34,110 nucleotides of DNA from Candidatus Gastranaerophilales bacterium (GCA_944325175.1 CALUYZ010000022.1:1-34110); one strand, 5' to 3'. Shown: positions 8,275 to 16,780, counted from the stretch's first letter. The notes: a model not told the origin generated them from the sequence alone. Numbers and translations: made by a program.

Positions 8275-9240
8275 CTATTCTTTTGTTCTGTTTCCTTCCT
8301 CGTTTACATAATAAGGGTTAAAAACATATAGAGAATTGTTTATTTCAAGCTGCCTTATGGGATATTCAAGTGCAGAATCAAATTTTTCACCTTCCATGCC
8401 GCCTTTTTCGGTTACTGAGGCAGATTCAGCATATAAACAGCCGTCAAATATACCTGCCGGCGCTTCGTAATTTGTTCTGTAAGATTCATAATCCTGATGA
8501 AGCAATTTTGATATGAACTTATCGGCTTTTCTTTTTCCTGTTACTATGCCGTCTGTCTGATACCCCTTTGCATAGGTTTGAAAAGTGGGGCTTAGTATAT
8601 ATTTTCCATTTTGTTCTCTGCTTGAGAGAGTTATTTTTAAAAAGGTTGTATCTTCAGGGTTTTTTCCATATTCAATACGTTCTATATAGGGTGCATATAA
8701 TGCTTTCCAATGCTTATTAAAGTTGCTGTGGTTAAAAACCTTGGTAGTTGCAATAATTTCTTTTGTTTTGGGGTCGTATTCGGTCATTTTGTATGAGTAG
8801 AATTCAGCATCTTTGACATCTTTATTTTCGCCGTTTTTTGGAGTTGAAAAAGTTGCAATTATATTGCCGTCTTTGTCTTTAACGTCGCTTAAATCTCCTG
8901 TTGTAAAAGCTTTATACAGTTTTCTTGTTGTGTCTAAAGATTTTTTTCTTGCTTCTTCTCTTAATTTTATATAATCTTGAGTTATTTCTTTTTGGTCGAA
9001 ATCCGGGAAAAGTTTGCCTATCATATTGGCTGTAGGGCAAGTTTTTACTTCTGATTTTTGAGCATTTATTGAAGCTTGTGCGTTGTTCATTACCGCTTCA
9101 TTTGCACCTTTTGAAGTATATGAGCTTTCGTCATCACTTGTTTTTAAAGGCGCTTTTTGTTCTTGCGTTTTGCTTTCCGGTTTATGTTTTGCTATTTCTC
9201 CTATATGGAATTTTGAACCAATTTCGCCTAAAAAGCTCAT
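8275..9240 (-). CDS. Hypothetical protein
   Basis: I do not recognise this 321-residue protein. The first ~70 residues are polar and low in complexity (rich in Lys, Ser, Glu, Ala and Gln) and are probably disordered. The remainder alternates charged and aromatic residues in a way that suggests a soluble alpha/beta domain from about residue 75 to the end. No signal peptide, membrane helix or cofactor motif is visible. The N-terminus MSFLGEIGSKFHIGE contains a Phe/Gly pattern, but it does not match the NF[TK][GS] tail seen in the two proteins upstream. A TAAGG ribosome site lies about 10 bases before the ATG. It is 59 bases downstream of rnhB on the same strand, so it may be read from that operon. 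It converges on the radical SAM gene. Confidence 0.7.
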   Translation of the reverse strand: MSFLGEIGSKFHIGEIAKHKPESKTQEQKAPLKTSDDESSYTSKGANEAVMNNAQASINAQKSEVKTCPTANMIGKLFPDFDQKEITQDYIKLREEARKKSLDTTRKLYKAFTTGDLSDVKDKDGNIIATFSTPKNGENKDVKDAEFYSYKMTEYDPKTKEIIATTKVFNHSNFNKHWKALYAPYIERIEYGKNPEDTTFLKITLSSREQNGKYILSPTFQTYAKGYQTDGIVTGKRKADKFISKLLHQDYESYRTNYEAPAGIFDGCLYAESASVTEKGGMEGEKFDSALEYPIRQLEINNSLYVFNPYYVNEEGNRTKE

Positions 9241-9299
9241 AATTTTATGCCTTATATTTTACACTTATATAATAAAGTATTTTTTTAAAAAATTATTGC

Positions 9300-9950
9300 T
9301 TAATTGCAAAAATTCTTCAAGAAGCTTTTTCTGTGAATAGGTGTTATACCGTATTTTTTAATTGCTTCTATATGGCTTTTTGTTAGGTAGCCCTTGTTTT
9401 TTTTGAAATCGTATTCAGGATATTTTTTATCAAGCTCTAACATGTAATTATCCCTTGAAACTTTTGCTAAAATGCTTGCCGCAGCGATTGAAGCAGAGGT
9501 TGAATCGCCCTTAATTATTGTTTTTTGGTTGTGCTTAAAATCTTTAATTTTTCTATTGCCGTCAATTAAAACCAGCACATTTTCATTTTTTAATTGTCGA
9601 ATAACATCTTCAACTGCCATTTTCATTGCAAAAAGGGAAGCATTTAATATGTTCATTTTTTCGATAAATTCAACCTCGGTTTTTTTAATTGAATAGATTG
9701 AATTTTCTTTTATTATCGGAAATAATTCCGCCCTCTTTTTTTCGCTTAATTTTTTTGAATCATTTAATTCAGGTAAAATTTCAGATAAATTTTTGTTTAA
9801 AAAGCAAACTGCAGCAGCATATACTCCGCCTGCCCCGGGGCCTCTCCCCGCTTCGTCCGTTCCTATTACAAAATCATAACCATTATAAAAAAGGTTTCTG
9901 TTTGAATTTTTTTCAAATTCATCAAATTCAAAAATCTGTAGGTTTTTCAA
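9300..9950 (-). CDS. rnhB: Ribonuclease HII
   Basis: RNase HII nicks RNA-DNA hybrids and removes single ribonucleotides misincorporated in DNA. The 216-residue length is normal. The active site is readable: TDEAGRG (31-37) gives Asp32 and Glu33, LIDGN (128-132) gives Asp130, and KGDSTSASIAAASILAKV (147-164) gives Asp149 and the conserved substrate-binding helix. The second motif reads GPGAGGV where most relatives have GPLAGPV, a mild variation. Its ATG lies 23 bases inside the end of rbgA, implying coupled translation. The order rplS-rbgA-rnhB is the one known from Bacillus. Confidence 0.97.
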   Translation of the reverse strand: MKNLQIFEFDEFEKNSNRNLFYNGYDFVIGTDEAGRGPGAGGVYAAAVCFLNKNLSEILPELNDSKKLSEKKRAELFPIIKENSIYSIKKTEVEFIEKMNILNASLFAMKMAVEDVIRQLKNENVLVLIDGNRKIKDFKHNQKTIIKGDSTSASIAAASILAKVSRDNYMLELDKKYPEYDFKKNKGYLTKSHIEAIKKYGITPIHRKSFLKNFCN

Positions 9951-10776
9951 GTGTAAAATTTCCTATTCTGCCTTCTCTAAAATTAGTTAGAATAAATTGA
10001 GAACATCTTTGAACGTCAGGTTCTAAGCCTTTTATAATCCAATTTCTTTTTTTTGCAATTAAATCAATGGAAAATTCATTATCATCAATTTTATAATATT
10101 CCATAACTTCTTTTTTATAGTTTTTTTCTAAAATTTTTAAAAGCTCAGATGCCACAAATTCGTTGTCATAGGCATTTTCTGAAATTGAATTAACCATTGC
10201 AAGCTTTATTGCTTTTTTTTGGTCATCTTGAACCGTTGGAATAATCCCCGGGGTATCTAAAAGCTCCACTTGAGGATGCACCCTTACCCACTGTTGGTTT
10301 CTTGTAACGCCTGCTTTTGCGCCTGTTTTTGCCTTTGATTTTCCCGTTAATTTATTTATAACGCTTGATTTACCCACATTTGGCATGCCAATAACCATAA
10401 CTCTAATGGGTCTTTTTAACAAACCCCTTGCTTTCAATTTTTCAAAAACGGGTTTAGCTTCTTTTAAAATTTTATCTACAATAAAAGGCACATCTTTTCT
10501 GTTTTTGGTGGTTGTTAAAATACAGGGGCAATTATATTTTTTTTCAATTTCCTCGCACCAAATTTTGTTTAATTTATCATCTGCAACATCAGATTTATTT
10601 AAAAGAACGATTTTTAATTTATTACCTGTCAGTTTTTCTGAATTTTGATACCCCGATGAAACAGGAATTCTTGCATCCAAAATTTCAAGAACTAAATCTA
10701 CCTGATTTAATTTTTCTTTTAATTGTCTTTCGGCTTTTGCAATGTGGCCCGGGTACCAATGGATGTGGTTATTCAA
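9928..10776 (-). CDS. rbgA: Ribosome biogenesis GTPase RbgA (YlqF)
   Basis: This circularly permuted GTPase assists late assembly of the 50S subunit. The 282 residues show the permuted order of G motifs: NKSD (G4, 60-63) comes before GMPNVGKSS (G1, 130-138) and DTPG (G3, 174-177). The N-terminal HWYPGHIAKA segment (6-15) is diagnostic of the YlqF branch. A C-terminal helical domain follows the GTPase. The best start is a TTG codon: it gives the expected N-terminus and lies 8 bases after AAAGGA, and no in-frame ATG precedes the conserved HWYPGH motif. It follows rplS and overlaps rnhB. A hairpin between rplS and rbgA may reduce read-through, so GTPase output is probably lower than L19 output. 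Confidence 0.96.
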   Translation of the reverse strand: MNNHIHWYPGHIAKAERQLKEKLNQVDLVLEILDARIPVSSGYQNSEKLTGNKLKIVLLNKSDVADDKLNKIWCEEIEKKYNCPCILTTTKNRKDVPFIVDKILKEAKPVFEKLKARGLLKRPIRVMVIGMPNVGKSSVINKLTGKSKAKTGAKAGVTRNQQWVRVHPQVELLDTPGIIPTVQDDQKKAIKLAMVNSISENAYDNEFVASELLKILEKNYKKEVMEYYKIDDNEFSIDLIAKKRNWIIKGLEPDVQRCSQFILTNFREGRIGNFTLEKPTDF

Positions 10777-10800
10777 AGAAAAATCCTTTCTTTTAACTTA

Positions 10801-10836
10801 AAAAAGCGCCGTTTTAAAAATATAAAAGGGCGCTTT
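10801..10836 (-). terminator. Terminator or attenuator between rplS and rbgA
   Basis: AAAGCGCC (10803-10810) pairs with GGCGCTTT (10829-10836). On the minus strand the stem is followed by a T run. It lies 26 bases past the rplS stop and should cut most rplS transcripts while allowing some read-through to rbgA. Confidence 0.75.
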
Positions 10837-10861
10837 AAAAATAATTTGAAAAAAATGAAAA

Positions 10862-11215
10862 TTAACGTTTTTCCATTTTTTCTCTGATTCTTGTAGCTTT
10901 GCCGCTGCGTTCTCTTAAGTAGTAAAGTTTAGAACGTCTTACATCACCTTTTCTTAATACTTGAATTTTTTCAATTCTTGGTGAATAAATTGCAAATACA
11001 CGTTCAACGCCAATGCCTTGGAAAACTTTTCTAACGGTAACGGTTTTGTTGATGCCTGAACCGTGTTTTTTAATAACCGTGCCTTCAAAAGCTTGGATAC
11101 GTTCTTTGTTGCCTTCAATAATTCTAACAAACACTTTAACAGTGTCGCCGGGGTTCATTTCGGGCATTTCTTTTTGTGTATATTCTTTTTCTAATTCAGT
11201 GATTACAGGATTCAT
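10862..11215 (-). CDS. rplS: 50S ribosomal protein L19
   Basis: L19 sits at the interface between the ribosomal subunits. The 117-residue length is typical. Conserved blocks are visible: the PGDTVKV entry strand (about 21-27), [10 protein letters not shown] (about 39-48), the ITKTV-like turn, [11 protein letters not shown] and the basic end beginning [15 protein letters not shown]. The ATG is preceded by GAAGG at 6 bases. It is the first gene of rplS-rbgA-rnhB and is divergent from the phospholipase D-like gene across 124 bases. Confidence 0.98.
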   Translation of the reverse strand: MNPVITELEKEYTQKEMPEMNPGDTVKVFVRIIEGNKERIQAFEGTVIKKHGSGINKTVTVRKVFQGIGVERVFAIYSPRIEKIQVLRKGDVRRSKLYYLRERSGKATRIREKMEKR

Positions 11216-11302
11216 TTTATACCTTCTTTACAATAATTTGTGACATAAATTTTTATAGCAATTCTAATGCTAACTTAAACATTTTTAATATTCAAGTGTT
11301 TT

Positions 11303-11332
11303 TTAACAAAAATAAATAATTTCATTTATAAT
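11303..11332 (+). promoter_or_regulatory. Sigma70-type promoter of a leaderless gene
   Basis: TTAACA (11303-11308) and TATAAT (11327-11332) are separated by 18 bases. Only 7 bases separate the -10 box from the ATG at 11340, and no ribosome site is present. Transcription would therefore begin at or next to the start codon. Confidence 0.7.
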
Positions 11333-11339
11333 TTTTCTT

Positions 11340-12629
11340 ATGAAAAAGTTTTTAAGCTTAATAATTGTTGTTTTGCTTTACTTATTTGTCTTTATATTTG
11401 GTGACAAAAATGTTGAATATAAAATAAAAATTGATATTCCAAAAGAAAAAATTGAAATAAAAACCGAAAAAATTAACAAACAAAAACCGCAAGTTACGGA
11501 AAATCAACAAAATAAAGCTTTTATCTACCCTTCTTTTTTCCAAAAAGGAAATATTAATTTATACCCAAACAACCCAAACGAATTTCCTTATCCTTCTTTT
11601 GAAACAAAATCAAAAGCCTGTAAAATTTTAAAAGAAAAAATATCTAACGCCAAAAAATCAATAGATTTTGCCGTTTATGGAATTGATTCGCAAGATGAAA
11701 TTATACAAGCTCTCAATAATGCTCAAAAAAGAGGTGTTGTTGTTCGTGGAGTGGCAGATAGCAACGAATTTGGCGAAATAACTTATAAAGATACCCTGAA
11801 ATTAAAAAATATACCCATAACACTTGATAATTCCCGTTATATTATGCACAACAAATTTTTTATAATAGACGATGAATATTTGTTTACAGGCACAATGAAT
11901 ATAACAAACACAGGCTGTGGCGGTTATAACGCCAATTTAGTGGTTGCCCTTCAAAACGAAACCGTAATAAAAGCTTTTAAAAATGAATTTGAACAAATGT
12001 TTAAAGGTGTTTTTAAGAAAAACAAAAAAGATTTTTCAACTCCCTTAATAAATTTAAACAACGATACGCAAATAAAAGTTGCATTTTCACCCGCAGGCGA
12101 TATTTACGAAAAAATTATGGCACCTTCAATTAAAAATGCCAAAAAGAATATTAAAGTAAGCATTTTTGTTTTGACAAGAAATGATATGAAACAAGATTTA
12201 ATAGAAGCAAAAAACAGAGGTGTGGATGTTAAAGTTATAATGGATGCTCTTTCTGCCAAAAATTATAAAAAACACACCGATGAATTAAGGCAAAACGGCA
12301 TAAAAGTTAAGGTTGAAAACTGGGGCGGGAAAAACCATGAAAAAACAATTTCTATAGACGATGAAATTTTAATAACAGGCAGCGCAAATTTCTCGTATAA
12401 CGGTGTATTAAGAAATGATGAAAATATTCTATTTATAAAAAACAAAGAAATTACTCAATTTTATAACGGATTTTTTGAAACTCTTTACAATTCTATTGAT
12501 GATAAATATTTAACAAAAATACCTTCAGCGGAAGGTATTGAATCAAAGGGTTCATGCTTTGATAAAATAGATAACGATTTTGACGGCAAAACAGATTTTT
12601 TGGATTCAGGTTGCAAAATTAAACAATAA
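11340..12629 (+). CDS. Phospholipase D-family protein with N-terminal membrane anchor
   Basis: The 429-residue protein has an uncleaved-looking N-terminal hydrophobic helix (4-21), so it probably faces the periplasm. Two HKD motifs define the phospholipase D superfamily: His170-x-Lys172-x4-Asp177 and His333-x-Lys335-x4-Asp340. Both are complete, so the single active site formed by the two halves should work. Members hydrolyse phosphodiesters in phospholipids (including cardiolipin exchange) or in DNA. The substrate here is not clear. After the catalytic core the C-terminus carries SCFDKIDNDFDGKTDFLDSG (405-424). This resembles the Asp-rich, Cys-flanked calcium-binding repeats of extracellular bacterial proteins. 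The mRNA appears leaderless. The gene opens a plus-strand group of envelope genes. Confidence 0.9.
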   Translation: MKKFLSLIIVVLLYLFVFIFGDKNVEYKIKIDIPKEKIEIKTEKINKQKPQVTENQQNKAFIYPSFFQKGNINLYPNNPNEFPYPSFETKSKACKILKEKISNAKKSIDFAVYGIDSQDEIIQALNNAQKRGVVVRGVADSNEFGEITYKDTLKLKNIPITLDNSRYIMHNKFFIIDDEYLFTGTMNITNTGCGGYNANLVVALQNETVIKAFKNEFEQMFKGVFKKNKKDFSTPLINLNNDTQIKVAFSPAGDIYEKIMAPSIKNAKKNIKVSIFVLTRNDMKQDLIEAKNRGVDVKVIMDALSAKNYKKHTDELRQNGIKVKVENWGGKNHEKTISIDDEILITGSANFSYNGVLRNDENILFIKNKEITQFYNGFFETLYNSIDDKYLTKIPSAEGIESKGSCFDKIDNDFDGKTDFLDSGCKIKQ

Positions 12630-12646
12630 TAAACCTTTACATAAGT

Positions 12647-12675
12647 TTGCACTGGCTAATTTTTTAAGATAGAAT
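12647..12675 (+). promoter_or_regulatory. Sigma70-type promoter for the small ORF and envelope operon
   Basis: TTGCAC (12647-12652), a 17-base spacer and TAGAAT (12670-12675) lie about 38 bases before the small ORF. This would drive the small ORF, the M23 gene, the lptD-like gene and the SMR gene, which are tightly packed. Confidence 0.7.
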
Positions 12676-12712
12676 ATTTATTGCTTATAAAAAACAATCA
12701 GGAATTTTGTAT

Positions 12713-12820
12713 ATGGAATTTTTTAGAAAAAACAGGCGTATTATTGTGGGAGTTCTTGCCATTGTTGTTGCATTTTGGCTTTTAGGCGCCACAATATTAA
12801 TTCCTATTCTCGCTAGATAG
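12713..12820 (+). CDS. Small single-span membrane protein (35 residues)
   Basis: An ATG preceded by AGGA at 9 bases opens a 35-residue frame beginning MEFFRKNRRIIVG. A hydrophobic stretch follows (about 10-31), and the frame ends in LAR with a TAG. The basic head and single helix suggest an inner-membrane peptide with its N-terminus in the cytoplasm. It has its own good promoter and a real ribosome site. The following M23 gene has no ribosome site and starts 7 bases after this stop, so translation of the small ORF probably feeds the M23 gene. The head resembles the membrane-anchor start of parvulin-type chaperones (FRKNR followed by a helix), but nothing follows it. It could be a leader peptide, a subunit of an envelope complex, or a remnant. 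The function is unknown. Confidence 0.65.
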   Translation: MEFFRKNRRIIVGVLAIVVAFWLLGATILIPILAR

Positions 12821-12827
12821 TTTCTTT

Positions 12828-13970
12828 ATGAAAAAAATAATAAAAACATTTTTAATATCTCTACTTACTTTGTTTATAGGTTTTGGCAGCTGTTCCGTCA
12901 GTTTTGCCAATCAAGACAAAGCATTGCAGATTGAACAAAAAAGAAAACAGGCAAAAAATGAAATAAAAAAATTAAGATTACTTGAAAGAATTGAGACAGG
13001 AAAGCTTTATAACAACCAAAGAAAGCTTGAAAAAACCGAAAACAGCTTAAACGATAATAAAATTCAATACGAAAAAGCAAAAACGGAACTTGACCGTTTA
13101 AGAGAAGAATTAGATCGTGAAATTCAAGAATATAACCTTTATCAAAAAGGAACAGCTAAAAGAATTGTTCAAATATATAAATCAAAAAGATCGGGCTATG
13201 TTGAGTTTTTAATGTCATCAGGCGATTTGAACGATTTTTTAGATAGAATTTATTATGAAAACATAATAATGAACATTGACAAAAAAAATATGGCAAATGC
13301 CAAAAGAAGAGCTGCTTCTATCAGAAATTTAAAGCAAAAAATGGAGAAGCAAAAGGAATACTTGGCTTCCTCTATAAAAACAATGGACAGGCAACAAAAA
13401 ACCATTCAAAGTGCAATCGACAGAAACGAGAGAATGATTTACAAATTGCAAACAGATAGAGCGGCTTGGGAAAAATCCGAAAGAGAACTTGCCAAACAAT
13501 CAGAACAGTTAGGCCGATTTATTGAAAAAACCGTTAAAAATGAACCCGTTACTTCTGTTCCGAAAACTTCAGGCGGGTTTTTAAGACCGGTTTCAGGCAG
13601 AGTGACTTCGCCTTTTGGCACAAGGGTTCACCCTATATTTAAAAGAACCATTAATCACACAGGGGTAGACCTTGGCATGCCGATGGGTGCCAAAGTTAAA
13701 GCGGCAAACTCAGGCAAAGTTATTTATGTAGGCTGGTATGGCGGATACGGTAAAGTTGTAATTATAGACCACGGCAGAGTAAACGGCGTTCCTGTTACAA
13801 GTTTATATGCACATCTTTCAAGCTATTCCGTATCTAACGGAGTTTCCGTATACAAAGGACAAATAATAGGAAATGTAGGCACAACGGGCTATTCGACAGG
13901 TCCACACTTGCATTTTGAAATAAGAGAAAACGGCAGACCTGTTAACCCGGCAAAGTATGCACCGATATAA
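12828..13970 (+). CDS. M23-family peptidoglycan peptidase, EnvC/NlpD-like
   Basis: The 380-residue protein has a signal peptide (1-27, ending SVSFA) and a long charged coiled coil (about 30-235). It ends in a LytM/M23 zinc peptidase domain (about 250-375). The zinc ligands His277, Asp281 and His362 and the catalytic histidines His329 and His360 are all present. It should therefore be an active endopeptidase on peptidoglycan cross-links, unlike E. coli EnvC, which has lost these residues and only activates amidases. The coiled coil plus LytM layout is that of EnvC-type proteins involved in separating daughter cells. It lies in the periplasm. It is probably translated by coupling to the small ORF and overlaps or abuts the lptD-like gene. 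Confidence 0.93.
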   Translation: MKKIIKTFLISLLTLFIGFGSCSVSFANQDKALQIEQKRKQAKNEIKKLRLLERIETGKLYNNQRKLEKTENSLNDNKIQYEKAKTELDRLREELDREIQEYNLYQKGTAKRIVQIYKSKRSGYVEFLMSSGDLNDFLDRIYYENIIMNIDKKNMANAKRRAASIRNLKQKMEKQKEYLASSIKTMDRQQKTIQSAIDRNERMIYKLQTDRAAWEKSERELAKQSEQLGRFIEKTVKNEPVTSVPKTSGGFLRPVSGRVTSPFGTRVHPIFKRTINHTGVDLGMPMGAKVKAANSGKVIYVGWYGGYGKVVIIDHGRVNGVPVTSLYAHLSSYSVSNGVSVYKGQIIGNVGTTGYSTGPHLHFEIRENGRPVNPAKYAPI

Positions 13971-13974
13971 TAAA

Positions 13975-15936
13975 ATGATGAAAACAAAAAACAAAATTTC
14001 ATATCTGTTTATAATGACCTTAATTTTATTAGGGTGTAATTTCGCCTGTGCAAATGAGGTTGTAAGGTCTGAAGAAATTGTGAGCAAAACTCTTAAAGAA
14101 ATGATGCAAGAAGATGAAAATGCTCCTTCAGTTTTTATGGGCGGCAATCAAGCTTTCAATAAAGGTGAGGCCTATAAATTTGCAGTTGATGCAGACAGAC
14201 CGGAATTTCAAATAAAAAATTTATCGGATTACCTGAAAGAAAAAAGAGCCGATAAAGAACAAAACGCAAATCTTCAAACCAATAATGAAAAAGACGGCAT
14301 GCAAATTAATTGCAACGAAATGGAATATTTTGAAGAAAGAAACGAACTTGAAGCAATAGGCGATGTTGAAATTACAACACCTTCAGGCGTTGTTTTAACT
14401 GCCGATAAAGCAATTTATAATAAAGACAACAATACAATTAAATTTATAAATAACGTTGAACTTAAAAAAGGCGCCACAACCGTTAATGGCGAATATATGC
14501 TTGTTGATTTAAACGAAGAAAACGCCATTATGGATGAACCCATTACAAAAATGGGTAATATAAGAATAAATGCCAAAGAAGGCTATGCATATTCAGACAG
14601 AATAGAAAATCTAAGCGGTAATGTTGAACTTAATCAAAAAGTTGAAATGCAGCTTTATTCATCAGGCTTTACAAGCTATGGCAGAGCAATTAACGACTTA
14701 AATTTAATTGATTTTGATCTTAAATCTTCAAGGTCAAAACCTTATAAAATAAGAACAAAAGAAATTGTCATTCGTCCTGAACGTGACCATGATTCAATGA
14801 TAATGAAGGATGTGGATATTTATTACAATAAAAGAAAAATTTTAAACACTCCGTCATTAGAAATTTTTACCGACAAAGAAATGACATATAAAGAGGTTAA
14901 TTTTCCGGTCGAGTTAGGCTCGCTTAAAGGCATGGGCATGTATTTTGGGCTTGGCTATACCTTCAAACTTCCAAAAACATACACTTTTAGGGTAACACCT
15001 TTATTGTCATACGGTGATGATGAAATAGGTGCCGGCGGCATTTTAATGTTGAAATCTAACAAATTAAGATTGGAAGGCGGCTGGGCATCTTCTACAAACA
15101 ATCTTATCATTGACGGTGAATATAAATTAACAGATAAATTGCAATTTGATTTTGGTCGTCATGTTTATAAAGGCGAATGGTTTAATGGCGGAACAAGAGC
15201 CGGTTATATAGGCGAACTTGCCTATGACGATTCATACCTTGTAAAAGATTTAGGTAATTCAATTTTCAGGCACAGAATTACGGCAGGATACGTTGCTGAC
15301 TATAAAAGAGAACATCAAGAAGACGATATGAGAGATGGTTTCAGGTATCGTTATATGGCAGAACTGTCAAAAAGCTTGAAAACTTTTGGCTCTGAAGAGC
15401 AGGATATGTATGTAAATATCAGCGCTCTTGCTCAAACAATGGCAAGCGTGTATTCCGAAACAGGCGATACAATGGCTTTATTTAGAGTCGGTCCAAGTAT
15501 TACATCAAGGGTTAAACGTTGGAATTCAAATATAACTTACATGTTAGGCGGTGTTCACGGTCATTCGCCTTATGCATTTGATGAATACAGATACGGTCGC
15601 CAAACAATCATGTTTGATGAGAGCATAATTTTAAATAAATATATTTCAGTTGGATACAGAGGAACATTATCCCCTCTAAAAGACAACTACGACAAGGAAA
15701 TTTTAACAGAAAACAGGTTCTATGCAGTTGTTGGACCTGAAGATATTAAAGTAGCATTTTCATACGACGCTGTCAGACAAAATGCAAATTTTAACTTCCT
15801 GTTTCTTTTGGGCTCAGACAATCTTGATTTGAGATATGAAAAATTAACTGTTCAAAATCCTGATAGGTTAGGAAAAAGGCAGGTTAAACAATCAGATAAA
15901 GATTTATACAAAATAACCGTTCCTGAAAGTTTATAA
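13975..15936 (+). CDS. LPS-assembly protein LptD/OstA-like outer-membrane protein
   Basis: LptD inserts lipopolysaccharide into the outer leaflet of the outer membrane. This 653-residue protein has a signal sequence, an OstA/LptA-like beta-jellyroll domain from about residue 109 (GDVEITTPSGVVLTADKAIY) and a long beta-strand-rich C-terminal half that should form the barrel. The signal ends in LLGCNFACA, so either signal peptidase I cleavage or a lipobox (LLGC) is possible; a lipidated LptD would be unusual. I placed the start at the ATG pair 13975/13978 after the M23 stop. An in-frame ATG at 13957 would only add six residues inside the previous gene. No clear ribosome site is seen, so coupling is likely. 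It is shorter than proteobacterial LptD (about 780 residues). Its presence argues for an LPS-bearing outer membrane. Confidence 0.85.
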   Translation: MMKTKNKISYLFIMTLILLGCNFACANEVVRSEEIVSKTLKEMMQEDENAPSVFMGGNQAFNKGEAYKFAVDADRPEFQIKNLSDYLKEKRADKEQNANLQTNNEKDGMQINCNEMEYFEERNELEAIGDVEITTPSGVVLTADKAIYNKDNNTIKFINNVELKKGATTVNGEYMLVDLNEENAIMDEPITKMGNIRINAKEGYAYSDRIENLSGNVELNQKVEMQLYSSGFTSYGRAINDLNLIDFDLKSSRSKPYKIRTKEIVIRPERDHDSMIMKDVDIYYNKRKILNTPSLEIFTDKEMTYKEVNFPVELGSLKGMGMYFGLGYTFKLPKTYTFRVTPLLSYGDDEIGAGGILMLKSNKLRLEGGWASSTNNLIIDGEYKLTDKLQFDFGRHVYKGEWFNGGTRAGYIGELAYDDSYLVKDLGNSIFRHRITAGYVADYKREHQEDDMRDGFRYRYMAELSKSLKTFGSEEQDMYVNISALAQTMASVYSETGDTMALFRVGPSITSRVKRWNSNITYMLGGVHGHSPYAFDEYRYGRQTIMFDESIILNKYISVGYRGTLSPLKDNYDKEILTENRFYAVVGPEDIKVAFSYDAVRQNANFNFLFLLGSDNLDLRYEKLTVQNPDRLGKRQVKQSDKDLYKITVPESL

Positions 15937-15938
15937 TT

Positions 15939-16256
15939 ACGGCTTGGTTTTATCTTTTAATTGCTGCAATTTTTGAAGTAGGCTGGCCGTTTGGTTTAAA
16001 AATGGCATCTTTTGGCAACAATAAATTATTGTGGATAATTATAGCAATTATTGCAATGACACTAAGCGGTATTTTTTTATTTTTGGCACAAAAAACCATT
16101 CCCGTAGGCACTGCCTATGCCGTTTGGACAGGAATTGGCGCAAGCTGTACGTTTCTTTTGGGTGTTATTGTTTTCCATGATGCCTTTAGCATGATAAGAG
16201 CTTTTGGAATTTTATTAATTATAACAGGCGTTATTTTATTAAAAATCGGGCACTGA
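15939..16256 (+). CDS. SMR-family exporter, Gdx/SugE type, with probable ACG start
   Basis: Small multidrug resistance proteins form four-helix dimers that exchange a cation for protons. The Gdx/SugE branch exports guanidinium. The reading frame matches the family over its whole length only if it begins at 15939. ACG followed by AWFYLLIAAIFEVGWPFGLK gives helix 1, with Glu13 and Trp16 at the same positions as the essential Glu13 and Trp16 of Gdx proteins. Helix 3 has GTAYAVWTGIGA. The first in-frame ATG (16002) would remove helix 1 and the proton-coupling Glu. ATT at 15936 and ATA at 15933 are alternative rare starts. The ACG lies 2 bases after the lptD-like stop, so coupling is likely. A sequencing error of ATG is possible. 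It has 105 residues and no guanidine riboswitch in front. Confidence 0.85.
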   Translation, partial: TAWFYLLIAAIFEVGWPFGLKMASFGNNKLLWIIIAIIAMTLSGIFLFLAQKTIPVGTAYAVWTGIGASCTFLLGVIVFHDAFSMIRAFGILLIITGVILLKIGH

Positions 16257-16455
16257 AAATTAATTCATATAAACCGCTTTTTAAAATACATCCCTAATAA
16301 AATTCTTCTTTTTTAACTTGAAATCTTTTTAACATAGCGTTTTTAAAAAATATTACACAAATAAATCATATTTTTGAACAATTAAATTATCTGCAGCCAT
16401 TTAATTGTGAATAATTAATTAAAGCATTTTATGAATAGTATAGAACAAACAAAAA

Positions 16456-16541
16456 TGCCGATGGTGGGACTCGAACCCACACGTGGGGTGAACCACACCA
16501 GATTTTGAGTCTGGCACGTCTACCAATTTCATCACATCGGC
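16456..16541 (-). tRNA. tRNA-Leu (anticodon CAA)
   Basis: The minus strand folds as an 86-base class II tRNA. The acceptor stem is GCCGATG/CATCGGC with discriminator A. The D-loop has TTGGTAGA, the anticodon stem is CCAGA/TCTGG with loop CTCAAAA (anticodon CAA), and the T-arm is GTGGG-TTCGAGT-CCCAC. The long variable arm has a GTGG/CCAC stem, as expected for leucine. The 3' CCA is not encoded; a T run follows directly and can end transcription. Nothing else is recognisable between 16257 and 16455 or between 16542 and 16780. Confidence 0.97.
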
Positions 16542-16780
16542 AAAAAACTTCAATTTTCAATTTATATGTCTAACTCTATCAAAAACATAAACATCTGTCA
16601 AAACCAATCTTGAATAAATGGAAAAAACCACCCCTAAAAACCTTTTTTCACCCCGCAATTTTTGAATACGCCCAAAAACCTGAAAAATAACAGATAAAAA
16701 ATTATAACACCTTTAAATAAACCTTTTTAACTCTAAAATTAACAAGTATTTTTAGTCATCATCCAATTTTTACAAACAAA

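Noticed and set aside
13818..14147. Minus-strand open frame across the M23/LptD junction
   Set aside because: It is antisense to two confident genes and has no family resemblance.
15900..15938. Guanidine riboswitch in front of the SMR gene
   Set aside because: The gene abuts the lptD-like stop, and no space or structure for a riboswitch exists.
15927..16004. Frameshift or truncated SMR pseudogene
   Set aside because: The frame is open through helix 1 and every key residue is present; only the start codon is unusual.
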